From contig JANQNO010000009.1 of NCBI GenBank assembly GCA_028279555.1, forward strand, positions 1-64,000: a stretch of DNA of 64,000 nt. The letters run 5' to 3'. This DNA comes from Sphingorhabdus sp. (GTDB lineage: Bacteria; Pseudomonadota; Alphaproteobacteria; Sphingomonadales; Sphingomonadaceae). The translations under genes were made by a program, and so were the position numbers. Below, piece after piece: positions 52,326 through 61,803 of this stretch. Below the pieces are notes generated by a model. That model had not been told where the DNA came from, ran no database searches, and saw nothing but the letters and a program-made list of their open reading frames with translations. Position 1 is the first letter of the stretch. Each line of letters opens with the position of its first letter.

Positions 52326-54119
52326 TTATCTGCCCAGCGTTTCGGCTTCTTCGGCAACCTCCAGCCATCTTTCTTCGGCTGCGGTCTTTTCTTGGGACAG
52401 TTTCTCGATTTCTTTCGTCAACGCCTCGAATCGTTCCGGTGCGCGCGTGAAAAGATCCGGGTCAGCCAGCTCTTTCTCGGCTGCTGCGATTTTCCCGCGG
52501 ATCTCGTCTATACGCGCTGGCAGCATGTCAAAATCCCGCTGATCCTTATAGGAGAGCTTGGACTTGCGCGGCTGGTTATCGCTGGTTTGGCCGGCTTTCT
52601 TCTTCTTCCGCTTACCGGCCGGTTTGAGCGCTCGCTTGTCGCGTTTTGCCTCCCAGTCTGCATAGCCACCGGCGATGATATCGACCTTGCCGTCTCCCTG
52701 CAGGCCCAGTGTAAGCGTCACGGTCCGGTCCAGAAAATCGCGATCGTGGCTGACGATAAGAACTGTCCCGTCATAGTCGGCGATCACTTCCTGCAGCAAA
52801 TCCAGCGTTTCAAGGTCAAGGTCGTTTGTTGGCTCGTCGAGCACCAGCAAATTCGCCTCGCGCGCAAATTCCCGGGCGAGCAGAATGCGGCTTTGTTCGC
52901 CGCCCGATAATGTCCCGACTCGCGCGTCGATCAATGATGGCTCGAACAGAAACTCTTTGAGATACCCCTGGACATGCTTGCGCACGCCGCGAACATCGAT
53001 CCAGTCGCTGCCGTCGGCAAGCACATCGCGAACACGTTTTTGCGGTGACAGTAGTTTTCGCTGCTGATCGATGACAATTCCCGAAAGCGTTTTCGCGCGC
53101 GTAACCCTCCCGCTATCCGGTTCGATCTCACCGGTCAGAAGCCTGATCAGCGTTGTTTTGCCGGTGCCGTTTGCTCCAACGATTCCGATCCGGTCTCCGC
53201 GCTGAATGCGCAGCGAAAAGCGCTCGATGATCGGCCTGTCGCCATAGCTTTTCGAAATGTCTTCGGCATTTATGACTGTCTTGGTTTTTGTCTCGTCGCT
53301 GGCTGCCGAAAGCTTGGCAGTTCCCGCCGGACCAAGCATCGCAGCGCGGCGTTCCCGCATTTCAGCCAGCTTGGCGAGCCTTCCCTGATTGCGCTTGCGC
53401 CGCGCGGTCACGCCATGTTGCAACCAATGCGCTTCGATCTTCAGCTTTGCGTCCAGTTTCTCGGCGGCATGGGCTTCCTCTGCATAGATTTTCTCCATCC
53501 ACGCTTCATACCCGCCAAAACCGATTTCATTGCGGCGCAGCTTTGCGCGATCGAGCCAGAGGGTTTGCTTGGTAAGCCGTTTGAGGAAAGTACGGTCATG
53601 GCTGATAACAATGAACGCGCCCCTGAATCGGCCTAACCAGTCCTCGAGCCATTCGATGGCAGCAAGGTCGAGATGATTGGTTGGCTCGTCCAGCAACAAC
53701 AGATCGGGCTCGCTGGCAAATGCCCGGCAGATCGCGGCTCGGCGTTTTTCACCGCCGCTTGCCGATCCCGCTTCGCGCCGGAGGTCGATACCGATTTGGT
53801 CTGCTATCGCCTCGACTGCGTGCGCTTGCGGGGCATCATCACCATGAAGGCAAAAGTCGATCAGCTTCTCATACTCACTGAAATCGGGATCTTGCTCGAG
53901 CATTACGATATGGGTGCCGGGGATGACCTTATACAGCCCTCTGTCCGCCTCGATCTCACCTGCAATCAGCTTCATCAAGGTGGTCTTGCCGGCACCATTG
54001 CGGCCAATCAGTGCCAAGCGGTCGCGCGGCCCGATATGCAGGTCCAAATTTGAAAACAGCATGCCGCCCCCCTGCTGTAGCGAGAAATCTTCAAGCGAGA
54101 GAATTGGCGGCTGCGACAT
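52326..54119 (-). CDS. ABC-F family ATPase (Uup-like)
   Basis: A soluble protein with two ATP-binding cassettes: Walker A GRNGAGKTTL (about 39-48) and GANGTGKTTL (about 316-325), signatures SGGEKRR and LSGGEQSR, and two LLDEPTN/LVLDEPTN motifs. A coiled-coil tail (about 505-597) with KKAEKELADPD-type helices fits the Uup subgroup. ABC-F proteins act on ribosomes or branched DNA, not in transport. 597 residues, full length. Confidence 0.9.
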   Translation of the reverse strand: MSQPPILSLEDFSLQQGGGMLFSNLDLHIGPRDRLALIGRNGAGKTTLMKLIAGEIEADRGLYKVIPGTHIVMLEQDPDFSEYEKLIDFCLHGDDAPQAHAVEAIADQIGIDLRREAGSASGGEKRRAAICRAFASEPDLLLLDEPTNHLDLAAIEWLEDWLGRFRGAFIVISHDRTFLKRLTKQTLWLDRAKLRRNEIGFGGYEAWMEKIYAEEAHAAEKLDAKLKIEAHWLQHGVTARRKRNQGRLAKLAEMRERRAAMLGPAGTAKLSAASDETKTKTVINAEDISKSYGDRPIIERFSLRIQRGDRIGIVGANGTGKTTLIRLLTGEIEPDSGRVTRAKTLSGIVIDQQRKLLSPQKRVRDVLADGSDWIDVRGVRKHVQGYLKEFLFEPSLIDARVGTLSGGEQSRILLAREFAREANLLVLDEPTNDLDLETLDLLQEVIADYDGTVLIVSHDRDFLDRTVTLTLGLQGDGKVDIIAGGYADWEAKRDKRALKPAGKRKKKKAGQTSDNQPRKSKLSYKDQRDFDMLPARIDEIRGKIAAAEKELADPDLFTRAPERFEALTKEIEKLSQEKTAAEERWLEVAEEAETLGR

Positions 54120-54177
54120 GGCGGGGCGAAATAGGAAGCTTGGCGAATGAGGGCAAGCGCTTTAGGAAGGGCGGGCA

Positions 54178-55035
54178 ATGCGAACTGTTTTCCTCAATGG
54201 CGAGTTTTTGACCGACGAAAAGGCTGCGATCTCGCCATTCGACCGCGGTTTTCTATTTTCCGATTCGGTTTATGAGGTGGTTTCGGTGCTCGGCGGGCGG
54301 CTGGTCGATTTCGATCGCCATCTGGCGCGATTGTCGCGCTCGCTCGAGGCGCTCTATATCGCCGATAAGATACGCGGTTCGGAATGGCTCTCCATTTTTC
54401 GTGAACTCATTTCTAAGAATAAGCTCGATGAAGGGTTGATTTATTTGCAGGCAAGCCGCGGAAACCCGGGCGACCGGAGCTTTTATTGGCCAGATCCGAA
54501 ACTGCCACCAACCGTGTTCGCCTTCACCCAAGAACTTCCTCTCACCGATAACCCCGCTGCCGAGAAGGGTATTTCGATAGTGACATTGCCCGACCTGCGC
54601 TGGGGCAGGGCGGATATCAAGACGACACAGCTGCTCTATGCATCGATGATGAAGATGGAGGCAAAGGCCAAAGGCGCGGATGACGCCTGGCTTGAGCGCG
54701 ATGGGATGGTCACCGAGGGCACGTCGCAAAATGCGCATATCGTGACCAACAGCGGCGTGCTGGTCACGCATCCGCTCGATCGCACTATCCTCCACGGTGT
54801 GACCCGGGCGGCCATGGTTGATCTGCTTGAGCAACATGACATTGCATTGGAGGAACGGCCATTTTCTGTTTCGGAAGCCGAAGATGCTGCTGAAGCCTTT
54901 GTGTCTTCGGCGTCGACCTTTATTCTTCCTGTGCAAAAAATTAACGGCAAACCCGTTGGCGGCGGTCGGCCCGGGCCTGTGGCAACAATGCTGAGGCAGG
55001 CCTATATCGACTGGGCGCTTGAAAAGGCGATTTGA
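54178..55035 (+). CDS. D-amino acid aminotransferase
   Basis: A class IV PLP enzyme of 285 residues. ISPFDRGFLFSDSVYEV is near the start. The PLP lysine is K148 in GRADIKTTQLLYASMMKMEAK, GMVTEGTSQNAHIV follows, and HGVTRAAMVDLL is in the C-terminal half. The DIKTTQLL motif fits D-alanine aminotransferase better than branched-chain transaminase. It would interconvert D-Ala and D-Glu for peptidoglycan; the D-serine dehydratase-like enzyme at 4199 is another D-amino acid gene. Confidence 0.88.
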   Translation: MRTVFLNGEFLTDEKAAISPFDRGFLFSDSVYEVVSVLGGRLVDFDRHLARLSRSLEALYIADKIRGSEWLSIFRELISKNKLDEGLIYLQASRGNPGDRSFYWPDPKLPPTVFAFTQELPLTDNPAAEKGISIVTLPDLRWGRADIKTTQLLYASMMKMEAKAKGADDAWLERDGMVTEGTSQNAHIVTNSGVLVTHPLDRTILHGVTRAAMVDLLEQHDIALEERPFSVSEAEDAAEAFVSSASTFILPVQKINGKPVGGGRPGPVATMLRQAYIDWALEKAI

Positions 55036-55105
55036 ACATGCTTGCCAGATTATTGCATCGCCATTCACTTTCCATTCAAAGGTGGGCGTATAGAAGCATT
55101 GCGTT

Positions 55106-55405
55106 ATGAAGCCGAAATCCGTTCTTCTTTTCGCTCTGGCCAGTTTGGTCATCGGCATGCCCGGGGCCGCTGCGGCTGATCGCAAAGGCGATCAGCAAAC
55201 GGCGCGCGAGCAGATGAAATCGGGCAAGGTTATGTCTTTGCGCCAGATCGAAGCACGCGTGCTGCCGCGGATGCGCGGGATGGAATATCTTGGCCCGGAA
55301 TATGATTCGGGTGCGCAGGTTTACCGGCTCAAATTCATCGACAAGAACCGGGTGCGCTTTGTCGATGTCGATGCCCGCTCTGGCCGCGTTTTGCGCCAGC
55401 GCTAG
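55106..55405 (+). CDS. PepSY-domain exported protein
   Basis: The 99 residues have a signal peptide (ending GAAAADR) and a PepSY core (SLRQIEARVLPRMRGMEYLGPEY, VYRLKFIDKNRVRFVDVDARSGRVL). It precedes a PhoP/PhoQ-like pair, a common setting for periplasmic PepSY modulators of a sensor kinase. The TAG stop is the CTAG of an element remnant. Confidence 0.88.
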   Translation: MKPKSVLLFALASLVIGMPGAAAADRKGDQQTAREQMKSGKVMSLRQIEARVLPRMRGMEYLGPEYDSGAQVYRLKFIDKNRVRFVDVDARSGRVLRQR

Positions 55406-55436
55406 GGACTCATGCGATTAATGGGTCCTGACCCTA
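55402..55436. repeat. 35-bp palindromic remnant of the CTAG element family
   Basis: CTAGGGACTCATGCGATTAA joins ATGGGTCCTGACCCTA. Two element ends face each other with the interior lost, and the left arm has lost TCAG. It supplies the PepSY stop codon. Confidence 0.65.
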
Positions 55437-55532
55437 ATCTGAATCGATCAGGCAAATGTCCTTTTGCCCCTTTTACACCTATCTGTTATCGACCATTTCA
55501 ATTGGAAATTGAGCCAAAGATAAGGGGAAGAA

Positions 55533-56198
55533 ATGCGCATCCTGATCGTTGAAGATGAACCAACGCTAGGTGATCAGCTCAAGGCAACCTTGGAAGGCGC
55601 TGACTATGCCGTGGATCTGTCACGGGATGGCGAAGATGGCCATTTTCTGGGCTCGACAGAAGATTATGACGCGGTGGTGCTTGATCTAGGCCTTCCCGAA
55701 ATCGATGGTTTGACGGTGCTGGATCGTTGGCGCAAGGAAGGACGTAAGTTTCCGGTGCTCGTGCTAACCGCGCGCGACAGCTGGTCCGACAAGGTTGCCG
55801 GACTCGATGCAGGGGCCGACGACTATCTGGCCAAGCCCTTCCAGACGGAAGAATTGATCGCGCGCTTGCGCGCTCTGATCCGGCGTGCGTCAGGTAATGC
55901 GTCGAGCGAACTTACCGCCGGTAAAGTACGCCTTGATACGCGGTCGGGACGGGTGACGCTGGATGGTGCTCCGGTCAAGCTGACGGCGCAGGAATACAAG
56001 CTGCTCTCCTATCTGATGCATCACAAGGGCAAAGTGGTCAGCCGGACGGAATTGATCGAGCATATTTATGACCAGGATTTTGATCGCGACTCGAATACGA
56101 TCGAGGTTTTCGTGACACGGATTCGGAAGAAGCTGGGTCAGGAAGTCATCACCACTATAAGAGGCCTCGGCTATAGTCTCGAGGAACCGGAAAGCTGA
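55533..56198 (+). CDS. OmpR/PhoP-family response regulator
   Basis: The 221-residue protein has a receiver domain (acidic pocket ED at 7-8, phospho-acceptor D51 in VVLDLGLPEIDG, TARD and the conserved Lys in LAKPF). A winged-helix DNA-binding domain follows (LTAQEYKLLSYLMHHKGKVVSRTELIEHIY, SNTIEVFVTRIRKKLG). It shares an operon with the kinase downstream and probably responds through it to envelope or divalent cation signals. Confidence 0.93.
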   Translation: MRILIVEDEPTLGDQLKATLEGADYAVDLSRDGEDGHFLGSTEDYDAVVLDLGLPEIDGLTVLDRWRKEGRKFPVLVLTARDSWSDKVAGLDAGADDYLAKPFQTEELIARLRALIRRASGNASSELTAGKVRLDTRSGRVTLDGAPVKLTAQEYKLLSYLMHHKGKVVSRTELIEHIYDQDFDRDSNTIEVFVTRIRKKLGQEVITTIRGLGYSLEEPES

Positions 56199-56224
56199 AT
56201 AATCCGGCCGCCATTGAACCGGCG

Positions 56225-57607
56225 GTGCCCGCTTTGGAGGGCGAAGCAGAGGCTCCCGAAACACCGAAGATGGGAACCGGATCGCTGAGTACCCGCATGA
56301 TCGTCATCGCGGCAGCTTGGATTTTTATTCTGCTGGTCGGTGGCGGGATTGCTCTCGACCGGGTACTCGGCAGCTCAATTCGGCAGAATTTCGATAACCA
56401 GCTGGAATATGTGCTGACCGCCATGATTGCCTCGGCCGAAATCGGGCCAGATGGTGAAGTACGGTTCAACCGCGCGCTTGGCGATCAGCGCTTCCTGGAA
56501 CCCAATAGCGGTCTCTATTGGCAGGTAAGCGCTCCGGATCGGCTTCCCTTTCCATCACGCTCTTTGTGGGATCGCGAACTCCAGACGCCCCCGCCGCATG
56601 ATGACGCCTCGGTCCATTTCAGGGAGAGCAGCGAATTTCCCGAGGAACCGCTGCGTATAGCCGAGCGGGAGATTTTCCTGCCCGACTCCGATGCCAAATG
56701 GACCTTCATGGTGGCTCAGAGCCGTGACAGCCTCGATGCGCAAATCACCGAACTACGTTCTGTCCTCATTGTCAGCTTCCTGCTGCTCGGCCTCGGGCTT
56801 GTCATATTGGCGGCGCTCCAGACGCTTTACGGGCTTTGGCCGCTCCGCGCTGTAAGAGAATCGATTGCCGAGATGCGCAGCGGGCAAAAAAGCAGGGTGG
56901 TCCGGCCGCTTCCCGATGAGGTGATGCCAATGGTGACTGAACTGAATGGTTTGCTCGACCACAATGAGAAACAGGCCGAAGAGGCAAGGCGCCATGCAGG
57001 CAATCTGGCTCATGCGCTGAAGACTCCGTTGACGGTCATCATGAACAGCGCGACCGCCAAAGCAGGCGATCTGGACGAAATTGTAATCCGCGAAGCAACC
57101 ACCATGCGTCGACAGGTCGATCACCATCTGGCGCGTGCAAGGGCGGTGGGGCGGCGCGGCCACACACATAGCAGGGCCAATGTCTGGCAATCACTTGAAT
57201 CGGTGGAGCGTGCGGTCAGTCGCCTCTATGGGCATGTGCGTCTAGATATGGACGGCGACAGGGAAGTTTCTGCGCGGGTGGAAAGGCAGGATCTCGACGA
57301 GATGCTTGGCAACTTGATCGAGAATGCAGCCAAATATGGAGGCGGCAGTGTTTTCGTCACCGTTGAGCAAAATCGCGACTTTGTCGAGATTCTGGTTGAA
57401 GATGACGGAATGGGAATTCCCGAGCAGGAACGGGAGCGGATCTTTGACCGCGGTGCCCGCCTGGATACCGGTAAACCCGGGACGGGATTGGGGTTGGCCA
57501 TTGTTCGGGACGTCGCCGAAATCTACGAGGGCAGTGCCTCGCTTGAAGAAAGCGAGGATTTGGGCGGTCTTCTTGTAAGGCTGCGCCTTCCCAAAGCGCT
57601 GAACTAG
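56225..57607 (+). CDS. PhoQ-like sensor histidine kinase
   Basis: The 460-residue kinase has two transmembrane helices (about 28-45 and 178-200) around a periplasmic sensor, and a HAMP segment. Then come the H-box NLAHALKTPLTVIMN (H263), N-box NLIENAAKYGG, G1 EDDGMGIP and G2 GTGLGLAIV. The start is a GTG at 56225, 26 bases past the regulator stop; MGTGSLSTRM is an alternative. The layout resembles PhoQ. Confidence 0.92.
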   Translation: MPALEGEAEAPETPKMGTGSLSTRMIVIAAAWIFILLVGGGIALDRVLGSSIRQNFDNQLEYVLTAMIASAEIGPDGEVRFNRALGDQRFLEPNSGLYWQVSAPDRLPFPSRSLWDRELQTPPPHDDASVHFRESSEFPEEPLRIAEREIFLPDSDAKWTFMVAQSRDSLDAQITELRSVLIVSFLLLGLGLVILAALQTLYGLWPLRAVRESIAEMRSGQKSRVVRPLPDEVMPMVTELNGLLDHNEKQAEEARRHAGNLAHALKTPLTVIMNSATAKAGDLDEIVIREATTMRRQVDHHLARARAVGRRGHTHSRANVWQSLESVERAVSRLYGHVRLDMDGDREVSARVERQDLDEMLGNLIENAAKYGGGSVFVTVEQNRDFVEILVEDDGMGIPEQERERIFDRGARLDTGKPGTGLGLAIVRDVAEIYEGSASLEESEDLGGLLVRLRLPKALN

Positions 57608-57894
57608 CTTTCTTTGCTGCTGATCTGCCGGTGATGGCGGATCACTTCGTCGATGATGAAGCGGAGGAACTTTTCCGTAAAGTCAGGGTCCAGCTTGGCA
57701 TCTTTGGCGAGCTGCCTTAGCCGCGCGATCTGCCTTTCTTCGCGCGCCGGATCGGCGGGCGGCAAGTTTGCACTGGCCTTGTACTCGCCCACTGCCTGCG
57801 TAACCTTGAATCTTTCGGCAAGCATACAAACCAATGCCGCATCGATATTGTCGATGCTGTCGCGATATTGCGAGAGAATATTGTCATCGGTCAT
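57604..57894 (-). CDS. Chorismate mutase (AroQ type)
   Basis: The 96-residue helical enzyme has the pattern YRDSIDNIDAALVCMLAERFKVTQAVGEYKA and REERQIARLRQLAKDAKLD, with the Arg, Lys and Glu residues of AroQ. It converts chorismate to prephenate for Phe and Tyr. Start at ATG 57894. It converges on the kinase gene with a 4-base overlap. Confidence 0.9.
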   Translation of the reverse strand: MTDDNILSQYRDSIDNIDAALVCMLAERFKVTQAVGEYKASANLPPADPAREERQIARLRQLAKDAKLDPDFTEKFLRFIIDEVIRHHRQISSKES

Positions 57895-57989
57895 TCCCTT
57901 GCCATTGCCCCGCCATGCGGGTCTGCACAAGCGTTTTTGTTCCATTAGCACTTGCCAACCCGACCGGCGCTTGCCAGTGATTGACTGCT

Positions 57990-59000
57990 ATGACTGCGAC
58001 TATTCATCAGATCAAAGGCAATTCGGAACCTTCGCTGGAGCCAATGTTGGCTCTTGTTGCGACTGATCTCAACAAGGTCAACGCGGTTATCCTTGAGCGG
58101 ATGCAGTCAGAAATCCCTTTGATTCCGGAACTTGCTGGCCATTTGATTGCTGGCGGCGGAAAACGCATGCGGCCAATGCTGACTTTGGCTTGCGCCAGGC
58201 TGCTCGATTATCCGGGGGAAAGACATCACAAGCTGGCTGCCGCCGTCGAGTTCATACACACTGCAACTTTGCTGCATGATGATGTGGTCGATGGGAGCGA
58301 CATGCGGCGCGGAAAGACGGCTGCCAACCTGATTTTCGGCAATCCGGCTGCTGTTTTAGTGGGTGATTTTCTCTTCAGCCGCTCTTTCGAGCTGATGGTG
58401 GAAGATGGCAGCCTGAAGGTACTGAAAATCCTCTCCAATGCTTCGGCGGTGATCGCCGAAGGCGAAGTCAATCAGCTGACCGCTCAGCGGCAGATTGCAA
58501 CCTCGGAAGAAAAATATCTGGAAATCATCGGTGCCAAGACTGCGGCGCTGTTTGCCGCCGCCTGCAAAATTTCTGCCGTGGTGGCTGAGCGGGAAGCGGA
58601 TGAAGCTGCACTGGATGCCTATGGCCGCAATCTCGGCATCGCATTTCAGCTTGTTGATGACGCCATGGACTATGCGTCTGATGGCGAGACGATGGGCAAG
58701 GCGCAGGGCGATGATTTCCGGGACGGGAAAGTGACCCTGCCAATTATCTTTGCCAACGCGCGCGGTAGCGATGAGGAAAAGCAATTCTGGCGCGAGGCTA
58801 TGCTTGGCAAGCGAACGAGCGATGACGATCTCGCCCGCGCAACGGCGCTGCTCGAGGACCATGATGCGTTGTCCGACACGATCGATCGTGCGCGCCATTT
58901 CGGCCAGCGGGCCATCGACGCAATTGCACATTTTCCGCCAAGCGATGCCAAATCGGCGCTCATAGAGGCAGTCCAGTTTGCCATTGCGCGGGGATACTGA
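57990..59000 (+). CDS. ispB: Octaprenyl/polyprenyl diphosphate synthase
   Basis: Makes the side chain of ubiquinone. The 336 residues contain the first Asp-rich motif in ATLLHDDVVDGSDMRRG and the second in FQLVDDAMDYASDGETMGK. Also present are AGGGKRMRPMLTLACARL and GDDFRDGKVTLPIIFA. ATG 57990 chosen over an upstream TTG. hrpB starts 10 bases past the stop. Confidence 0.93.
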   Translation: MTATIHQIKGNSEPSLEPMLALVATDLNKVNAVILERMQSEIPLIPELAGHLIAGGGKRMRPMLTLACARLLDYPGERHHKLAAAVEFIHTATLLHDDVVDGSDMRRGKTAANLIFGNPAAVLVGDFLFSRSFELMVEDGSLKVLKILSNASAVIAEGEVNQLTAQRQIATSEEKYLEIIGAKTAALFAAACKISAVVAEREADEAALDAYGRNLGIAFQLVDDAMDYASDGETMGKAQGDDFRDGKVTLPIIFANARGSDEEKQFWREAMLGKRTSDDDLARATALLEDHDALSDTIDRARHFGQRAIDAIAHFPPSDAKSALIEAVQFAIARGY

Positions 59001-59010
59001 AACGGCGGAA

Positions 59011-61452
59011 ATGCGCTACCCGGTCGAAGCAGTCATTCCGCAACTGCTTTCGTGGCTATCCAACAAGCAAAACGCAGTTCTGATTGCGCCGCCCGGTGCA
59101 GGCAAGACGACACTGGTTGCACCCGCGCTGCTCGACCAGACCTGGTGCGAAGGTCAGATATTGTTGCTATCGCCGCGCAGGTTGGCGGCGCGGATGGCAG
59201 CGGAGCGGATTGCGGAGCTGACCGGTAAACAGCTAGGTAGCGGTGTCGGTTATGCGACGAGAATGGACAGCAAGTATTCTGAAGGAACGCGAATACTGGT
59301 CTTGACTGAGGGCATTTTCCGCAATCGGATTGTGTCGGACCCTGAGCTTGCAGGCGTGTCGGCAGTGCTTTTCGACGAAGTGCATGAGCGCAGCGTCGAC
59401 AGCGATTTTGGTCTTGCCCTGGCCTTGGAGGCGCAGGGTGCCTTCCGCCCGGATTTGCGACTGCTTGCCATGTCCGCGACATTGGATGGAGAGCGATTTT
59501 CCAAATTGATGGGTGATGCGCCAGTGATCGAGAGCGAGGGCAAAAGCTGGCCGCTAGAGGTAATCTATGAGGGCCGCCAAAGCGAAATTCCTGTTGAGCA
59601 AGACCTAGTACGGGTCATCCGGCGAGCAATGCAGGAAGAGGAAGGCGATATTCTTGCCTTTTTACCCGGCGTCAGGGAAATTGACCGGGCCGCGGAGGCG
59701 CTGGCCTCGCTCCTTGACAGCGTCGTCGTCCACAAACTGCACGGTCAGACAGAAGCAAGCGCGCAGCGCAATGCGGTGCGCCCCGACCCGGACGGAAAAC
59801 GCAAGATCATCCTGGCCACAAATATTGCGGAAACCAGCTTGACCATCGATGGCGTGCGTATCGTTGCGGACAGTGGGCTGTCGCGCCGCGCGCGCTATGA
59901 CCGGTCTGCGGGTGTCACACGGCTCGCCACCGAACGCGTGAGCCTGTCCGCCGCGACGCAGCGCGCCGGCCGCGCCGCGCGGCAGGGCGCTGGCATTGCC
60001 TATCGGCTTTGGCAAGAGGCGGCCAACGGAGGTCTACCTTCCTTCGATCCGCCGGAAATATTGGAGTGCGATCTGGCACCGCTCTTGCTCGATTGTGCTC
60101 TATGGGGAGAGAGCGAGCCGCGAAATTTGCGCTGGCTGGATCCGCCGCCGGATGCTGGTATTTCAGAGGCGAAAAAGCGTTTGCTCAAATTGCGTGCGAT
60201 CGACGAAAATGGAGCGATTACACGGCATGGCAAGAATATCGCAAAATTGCCGCTTCCTCCGCAGCTTGGCCATATGCTCCTGGCAATGGCTGAATTGGAT
60301 CAGGCAGAGCTTGGAGCAGAGGTCGCGATGCTGCTTTCCGAGCGTGGGTTGGGCGGAAAGGGCGACGATATTGAAGCGCGATTGCAGAGATGGCGCGGAG
60401 ATAAGGGCAAACGCGCGCAAAAGGCACGGAAGCTCGCGCAGGGCTGGGCGGCCCGCGCCGGTAAGCTCTCGGCTCCCAAAGGCGGAAACAGCCTTGTTTC
60501 GGTAGGAGGTGCAGTTGCCTTGGCTTATTCCGACCGCCTTTCAAAACGGCGCGACAAGGATGGAGAATATTGGCAATGTGCAGGTGGCCGGGGCTTTAGG
60601 CTGGATCGCGCCTCGTCCCTATCTTCATCTGGCTGGCTAGCCGTTGCGGACGTTCAGGGCGCGGCGTCGAATGCGCGCATCATGTCTGCTGCGGCAATCG
60701 CGTTTGAAGAAGTCGAAGCTCTTTTTTGCGATCAGATAGCCCAAAAGATAGATCTGGAGTTCGATCCGGACAAGGGCGAGGTGCGGGCGGAAGCGGCCTT
60801 GCGTTTGGGGGCAATCACGCTGCGCCGGGGCGATACCAAGGCGGCGGAACCCGAAGCCATTACCGCAGCCCTTTTGGATGGCGTGCGCCAGCATGGGCTT
60901 GATCTTCTTGGCTGGCCTGAAAAGTCGGTCAGCCTGCGCCAGCGTGCCGCCTGGGCGGGGATTGCCGAGCTCAGCGATGAAAATCTTGTCAGCCATCTCG
61001 AATTGTGGCTTGAACCGCTCTTACATAACAAACGCCGCTTGGCCGGGATCGAGGGCGGCGATCTTCACCATGCGCTCCTTGGCCTGATTGGCTGGGATGC
61101 GCAGCAAAAACTCGATCAGCTGGCACCCGCCATGTTTGAATCGCCAGCAGGCACCAAACATGCGATAGATTACGCTGCTGAGGCCGGCCCGACGGTGACC
61201 TGCCGTGTTCAGGCGCTCTATGGCCTCAGCGTGCATCCCGTTATCGGGGCCGACAAAATCCCGCTTATTCTGTCGCTCACTTCACCGGCGGGCCGGTCGA
61301 TTCAGACAACACGCGATCTTCCAGCGTTCTGGAAGGGCAGCTGGCGCGATGTGCAAAAAGACATGCGGGGCCGCTATCCCAAACATCATTGGCCGGATGA
61401 TCCGGCGGGCGCGGCGGCGAGCCTCGCAACCAAGAAGCGGCAGGGGTTGTAG
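59011..61452 (+). CDS. hrpB: ATP-dependent helicase HrpB
   Basis: The 813-residue DEAH-box protein has Walker A APPGAGKTTLVAPALL and DEVHERS (motif II, DEVH variant). SAT and TNIAETSLTIDGVRIVADSGL follow, then QRAGRAARQGAG, the helicase-associated region and the HrpB C-terminal domain (WPEKSVSLRQRAAW, LPAFWKGSWRDVQKDMRGRYPKHHWPDDP). The role in the cell is poorly known. ATG 59011 chosen. Confidence 0.95.
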   Translation: MRYPVEAVIPQLLSWLSNKQNAVLIAPPGAGKTTLVAPALLDQTWCEGQILLLSPRRLAARMAAERIAELTGKQLGSGVGYATRMDSKYSEGTRILVLTEGIFRNRIVSDPELAGVSAVLFDEVHERSVDSDFGLALALEAQGAFRPDLRLLAMSATLDGERFSKLMGDAPVIESEGKSWPLEVIYEGRQSEIPVEQDLVRVIRRAMQEEEGDILAFLPGVREIDRAAEALASLLDSVVVHKLHGQTEASAQRNAVRPDPDGKRKIILATNIAETSLTIDGVRIVADSGLSRRARYDRSAGVTRLATERVSLSAATQRAGRAARQGAGIAYRLWQEAANGGLPSFDPPEILECDLAPLLLDCALWGESEPRNLRWLDPPPDAGISEAKKRLLKLRAIDENGAITRHGKNIAKLPLPPQLGHMLLAMAELDQAELGAEVAMLLSERGLGGKGDDIEARLQRWRGDKGKRAQKARKLAQGWAARAGKLSAPKGGNSLVSVGGAVALAYSDRLSKRRDKDGEYWQCAGGRGFRLDRASSLSSSGWLAVADVQGAASNARIMSAAAIAFEEVEALFCDQIAQKIDLEFDPDKGEVRAEAALRLGAITLRRGDTKAAEPEAITAALLDGVRQHGLDLLGWPEKSVSLRQRAAWAGIAELSDENLVSHLELWLEPLLHNKRRLAGIEGGDLHHALLGLIGWDAQQKLDQLAPAMFESPAGTKHAIDYAAEAGPTVTCRVQALYGLSVHPVIGADKIPLILSLTSPAGRSIQTTRDLPAFWKGSWRDVQKDMRGRYPKHHWPDDPAGAAASLATKKRQGL

Positions 61453-61522
61453 CGCGCTTCACGCTTGACGAAAGCCGACCAGCTGAGGCAATGGAATAGC
61501 GAGTTATTTTGGGAGTTCCGCG

Positions 61523-61801
61523 ATGGCCGCGCGTATTTTTCAGCGCTACAAAAATGCCATGCAATCGGGCAAGGCGCGCACCGACAGGTGGGTTCTCGAA
61601 TTTCTGCCCCGCGAAGCACGCAAGGCAGACCCGCTGATGGGATGGGCCGGGTCCGGCGATACGCAGGTGCAGGTTCAGCTCGATTTTCCGTCTGCCGAGG
61701 CGGCGGCAGCCTATGCAAAGCGGTATGGTATCGATGCGAAAGTCGATCAAACGCCGCCCAAGTCTTTGAAATTACAGGCCTACGCCGATAATTTTCGCTA
61801 A
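61523..61801 (+). CDS. NDUFS4-like ETC complex I subunit
   Basis: The 92-residue protein has ARIFQRYKNAMQSGKARTDRWVLEF, DPLMGWAGSGDTQVQVQLDF and the AYAKRYGID segment of the ETC_C1_NDUFA4/NDUFS4 family. This is an accessory subunit of complex I shared by alphaproteobacteria and mitochondria. It lies alone, away from the nuo operon, as is usual. Confidence 0.92.
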   Translation: MAARIFQRYKNAMQSGKARTDRWVLEFLPREARKADPLMGWAGSGDTQVQVQLDFPSAEAAAAYAKRYGIDAKVDQTPPKSLKLQAYADNFR

Positions 61802-61803
61802 GT

